Assembly (NCBI GenBank): GCA_021793155.1
Contig: JAJYTF010000016.1
Coordinates: 49,240 to 113,239, forward strand
Source: Pseudomonadota bacterium
GTDB lineage: Bacteria > Pseudomonadota > Alphaproteobacteria > Rhodospirillales > Magnetospirillaceae
DNA length: 64,000 bases
Direction of reading: 5' to 3'
In this document: in pieces, positions 61,283 through 64,000 of the stretch
Numbering within the stretch: the first letter of the stretch is position 1
Layout of the letters: the number at the start of each line of letters is the position of its first letter
Translations under genes and position numbers: made by a program
The notes under the pieces: generated by a model
Told to the model about the DNA's origin: nothing
Databases searched by the model: none
What the model saw: the letters and a program-made list of their open reading frames with translations, nothing else

Positions 61283-62074
61283 ATGAGGGCCATGAACATC
61301 GCCGCGACGGGCATGCAGGCGCAGCAGACCAACGTCGAAGTGATCTCGAACAACATCGCCAACATGAACACCACCGCCTACAACAGGCGGCTGCCGGAAT
61401 TCACCGATCTGCTCTATCAGAACGTGCAGCGGGTCGGCACTTTCTCGTCGGAAAACAACACCATCGTGCCGTCGGGCATCCAGCTGGGCCTGGGCGTGAA
61501 GACCACCTCGGTCTATCGCGACACCTCACAGGGAACGCTCAACAACACCAACAACACCCTCGACCTGGCCATTCAAGGCAAGGGCTATTTCCAGATCCTG
61601 CTTCCCACCGGCCAGTACGCCTACACCCGTGACGGCAGTTTCCAGTTGAGCCCGACGGGACAGATCGTTACCGCGGAGGGCTATACCGTGGTGCCCGGCA
61701 TCACCGTCCCCAACAATGCCGTGGGCGTCACCATCAACAACAACGGCCAGGTTTCCGTCAACATCGACGGACAAACCACGCCGACGGTCGCCGGCCAGAT
61801 CACACTCGCAACATTCCCCAACGACGCGGGCCTGGAAGCGGAAGGCAACAACCTGTTCCTGCAGACCCAGTCGTCGGGCAACCCCATCGTCGCCAATCCC
61901 GCGACGCCCGGTTTCGGTTCGATCCTGCAGGGCTTCCTCGAACAATCCAACGTCAACGTGGTGTCCGAGATCACCAACCTGATCACCGCCCAGCGGGCCT
62001 ACGAGATGAACTCGAAGGTGATCCAAACCGCAGACTCCATGATGCAGACCACCAACCAGATGAAGACCGCATAG
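61283..62074 (+). CDS. flgG: Distal rod protein FlgG
   Basis: 263 residues. MRAMNIAATGMQAQQTNVEV, ISNNIANMNTTAYNRRLPEF, LDLAIQGKGYFQILLPTGQY, YTRDGSFQLSPTGQIVTAEG and EITNLITAQRAYEMNSKVIQ are the FlgG pattern. SD AAAGGAACG precedes. Follows flgF by 15 bp. Confidence 0.97.
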   Translation: MRAMNIAATGMQAQQTNVEVISNNIANMNTTAYNRRLPEFTDLLYQNVQRVGTFSSENNTIVPSGIQLGLGVKTTSVYRDTSQGTLNNTNNTLDLAIQGKGYFQILLPTGQYAYTRDGSFQLSPTGQIVTAEGYTVVPGITVPNNAVGVTINNNGQVSVNIDGQTTPTVAGQITLATFPNDAGLEAEGNNLFLQTQSSGNPIVANPATPGFGSILQGFLEQSNVNVVSEITNLITAQRAYEMNSKVIQTADSMMQTTNQMKTA

Positions 62075-62082
62075 GCGCCATC

Positions 62083-63036
62083 ATGAACCGCAGCCTCGCC
62101 CTCCTTGCTCTATTGCTCTGCCCCCTGTTGGTCGGCCGTCCGGCCTTCGCCGAGGTGACTTTGCGCTCCAGCGTCGTAGTCGACGGCAATGTGGTAAAGC
62201 TCGGCGACCTGTTCGACAATGTGGGAGACAAGGCCGATGTGGCCGTCGCCCGCGCCCCCGCTCCCGGCCGGCGCGTCACCGTCGACGCCGACTGGCTGCG
62301 CCGCGTCGCCGCGATGAACGGCATCGATTGGCGACCGCAGACCGTATTCGACCAGAGCCTGATCGAGCGCAGCGGCGTGACCATCACCCATACCCAGATC
62401 GAGGCGGAAATCCTGCGAGCCCTGGCCGATCAGAACATCCCGGCCAATTCCCAGGTCGAACTGGCCAGCCGCTCGATGCAGATCGTGGTTCCGATCGACG
62501 CCTCGTTGCAGATGGACGTGCGCGATCTGTCCTATGACAGCGAATACAAACGCTTCAGCGCCACCATCGAGGTTCCGGCCCATTCGCCGTCGGCAACCCG
62601 GGTGCATGTCAGCGGCCGCATCGTCTCGACCCTCCAGGTGCCGGTGCTGGCCCGCCCCATCGGCCGCGGCGACGTGATCACGGCACACGACATAGTGTGG
62701 ACCAGGATGCGGGAGGATGCGGTGCGCCGCGACATCGTCACCGACGCCGAGCACATTATCGGCCTGACCCCGCGGCAAGAAATGCGCGCCGGCCAGATGG
62801 TGGCGGCCAACGACTTGCAGAAGCCGGTGGTTGTCACCCGCGGCGCCCTGGTCACCATGGTCTTGCGAAGCGGTACCATGTCGCTGTCGGCCCAGGGCCG
62901 TGCCGTCGAGGAAGGCAGCGTCGGCGACGTCATCCGCATTACCAATACCCACAGCAACCTCACCGTCGAGGGCAAGATTACGGCGCCGAACATCGTCACC
63001 GTCACCCTTAACGGCGCCAGCGCCCTGGCCAACTGA
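62083..63036 (+). CDS. flgA: Flagellar P-ring assembly chaperone FlgA
   Basis: 317 residues. Signal peptide (about 1-23, ending PAFA|E) and an extended N-domain (VVVDGNVVKLGDLFDNVGDK), then the SAF/FlgA domain: VPVLARPIGRGDVITAHDIV, IIGLTPRQEMRAGQMVAAND and SVGDVIRITNTHSNLTVEGK. It chaperones FlgI in the periplasm. Longer than enteric FlgA (about 220), as common in alphaproteobacteria. Follows flgG by 8 bp. Confidence 0.94.
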   Translation: MNRSLALLALLLCPLLVGRPAFAEVTLRSSVVVDGNVVKLGDLFDNVGDKADVAVARAPAPGRRVTVDADWLRRVAAMNGIDWRPQTVFDQSLIERSGVTITHTQIEAEILRALADQNIPANSQVELASRSMQIVVPIDASLQMDVRDLSYDSEYKRFSATIEVPAHSPSATRVHVSGRIVSTLQVPVLARPIGRGDVITAHDIVWTRMREDAVRRDIVTDAEHIIGLTPRQEMRAGQMVAANDLQKPVVVTRGALVTMVLRSGTMSLSAQGRAVEEGSVGDVIRITNTHSNLTVEGKITAPNIVTVTLNGASALAN

Positions 63037-63057
63037 GCAGGGTAAGGAGTACCGACC

Positions 63058-63840
63058 ATGAAGCCGCGTCTTTTCCCTGCCTTGCGCGCCGCCGTCCTGG
63101 TCACCCTCACCGCGTCGGTTACCGGCTGCAATTTCCTCGAACGGATGTCCGAGGTCGGCGAACAGCCGCGCGTGTCGCGTATTCAGGATCCCACTCAGGT
63201 GAAGGGCTACCAACCGGTCAGCCTGCCGATGCCGACTCCCACCGCCCCGCCCCAGGGCGGCACCAATTCGCTGTGGCGGCCCGGCGCCCGGGCATTCTTC
63301 AAGGACCAGCGAGCGGCCGATGTGGGCGATCTGCTGACCGTTGCGGTGAACGTCAACGAAATGGCGCAGCTGTATAACAATACCGTTGCCCAGACGAAGA
63401 ATTCCGAATACGTGGGCGCGCCGGTCGGCGGCGCCAGTTCCACCGCCACCATGGCGGGCCTGGAAAACAGCTTGCCCCATGTGCTGGCCGGCGCCAGCCT
63501 CAGCAACCTCTTCAACCTTGGCAGCCAAAGCAATCTGAACACCACCGGCAACGTGTACCGGCAGGAGGTGATCGTGATCAACCTGGCGGCCGAGGTGACG
63601 CAGAGACTGCCCAACGGCAACCTGGTGATCGCCGGCAAGCAGGAGTTGCGGATCAATGGTGAAATGCGCGAATTGTCGGTGCAGGGCATCGTCCGGCCGG
63701 AAGACATCTCGTCGCTCAATACCATCACCCAGGACAAGATCGCCGAGGCCCGCATCACCTATGGCGGCCGCGGCACCCTGTCCGACATTCAGCAGCCACG
63801 CTACGGCCAGCAGATTTTCGACCTGATCTCGCCGTTCTAA
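63058..63840 (+). CDS. flgH: Flagellar L-ring lipoprotein FlgH
   Basis: 260 residues. Lipoprotein signal peptide with lipobox [61 protein letters not shown] and [20 protein letters not shown] are the FlgH signatures. It forms the outer-membrane bushing of the rod. Follows flgA by 21 bp; last flagellar gene seen. Confidence 0.97.
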   Translation: MKPRLFPALRAAVLVTLTASVTGCNFLERMSEVGEQPRVSRIQDPTQVKGYQPVSLPMPTPTAPPQGGTNSLWRPGARAFFKDQRAADVGDLLTVAVNVNEMAQLYNNTVAQTKNSEYVGAPVGGASSTATMAGLENSLPHVLAGASLSNLFNLGSQSNLNTTGNVYRQEVIVINLAAEVTQRLPNGNLVIAGKQELRINGEMRELSVQGIVRPEDISSLNTITQDKIAEARITYGGRGTLSDIQQPRYGQQIFDLISPF

Positions 63841-63850
63841 GGAAGCCCCC

Positions 63851-64000
63851 ATGGCCGACCGCTCTATTCTCGGCGCCCTGGTGCCGCAGCTTTGCGGGGT
63901 TGAGGTTCTGTGCATCGGGGACGTGATGCTTGACCGCTTCGTCTATGGAGAGGTTGAGCGGATCTCGCCGGAGGCACCGATTCCGGTGGTTCGTGTTCTG
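63851..64000 (+). CDS. D-glycero-beta-D-manno-heptose-7-phosphate kinase type (HldE/RfaE), 5' part
   Basis: 50 codons lie in the window; the gene runs off the right edge. [20 protein letters not shown] and [14 protein letters not shown] match the N-terminus of HldE/RfaE, a PfkB-family kinase making ADP-heptose for the lipopolysaccharide core. ATG 63851 begins 10 bp after flgH. Whether the adenylyltransferase half is fused cannot be seen. Confidence 0.85.
   Translation, partial: MADRSILGALVPQLCGVEVLCIGDVMLDRFVYGEVERISPEAPIPVVRVL

Overview
The window is high-GC DNA of an alphaproteobacterium, most like a Rhodospirillaceae/Magnetospirillum-type spirillum (inference). The grounds are a CckA-type cell-cycle kinase beside flhB, a flagellar cluster with MotE, a DUF6468-like protein and FlhX, an alphaproteobacterial GTTC-N7-GTTC SOS box before recA, a phasin, and several second-messenger and chemoreceptor genes. 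No magnetosome genes, CRISPR array, intact IS element or phage is visible.

Layout. 1-1.7 kb: minus-strand end of a soluble hydrogenase-like gene set (Fe-S subunit, cyclic-nucleotide-binding protein, start of an FAD/NAD subunit). 1.8-6.2 kb: an unrecognised 570-residue protein coupled to a second cyclic-nucleotide-binding protein, a small ORF, a kinase-like HATPase-receiver protein, a lipoprotein and an Hpt protein. 6.2-12 kb: AsmA, then cobT and thiC transcribed divergently, each behind its own riboswitch (cobalamin and TPP). 12-16.6 kb: HD-GYP phosphodiesterase, chemoreceptor with a separate Cache protein, a TlpA-like thioredoxin and a START-like protein. 16.6-24 kb: glycolate/glyoxylate module glcB / iclR-type regulator / glcDEF with two matching palindromic operators. 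24-28.8 kb: a repetitive coiled-coil protein coupled to a GAF-GAF-PAS adenylate cyclase, a double cold-shock protein and an unknown protein ending in a CheY-docking-like peptide.

28.8-34.9 kb: the housekeeping run rplU-rpmA-obgE-proB-proA-nadD-rsfS-rlmH (minus strand), with rsfS apparently starting at AUU, then tRNA-Ser(CGA). 34.9-40.5 kb: two probable oxygen/redox sensors, a hemerythrin-diguanylate cyclase and a globin-coupled chemoreceptor with a zinc-binding tail, separated by an AT-rich stretch, then a phasin. 40.6-44.8 kb: alaS and recA.

44.8-63.8 kb: a nearly continuous flagellar/chemotaxis block. Minus strand, in reading order: fliL, fliM, DUF6468, motE, cheY, cheZ, a large AMIN-TPR periplasmic protein, flhX, an unknown small gene, fliO, fliP, flgB, flgC, fliE, fliQ, fliR, flhB, cckA. 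Plus strand: flgF, flgG, flgA, flgH from a sigma-54-like promoter. The window ends in the start of an hldE/rfaE-type kinase gene. Together these cover motor export, switch, rod, phospho-signalling and cell-cycle control, surrounded by cAMP, c-di-GMP and redox sensory genes.

Four repeat types recur or stand out: two imperfect palindrome families (each twice), a 125-bp nested palindrome and a 48-bp perfect hairpin.
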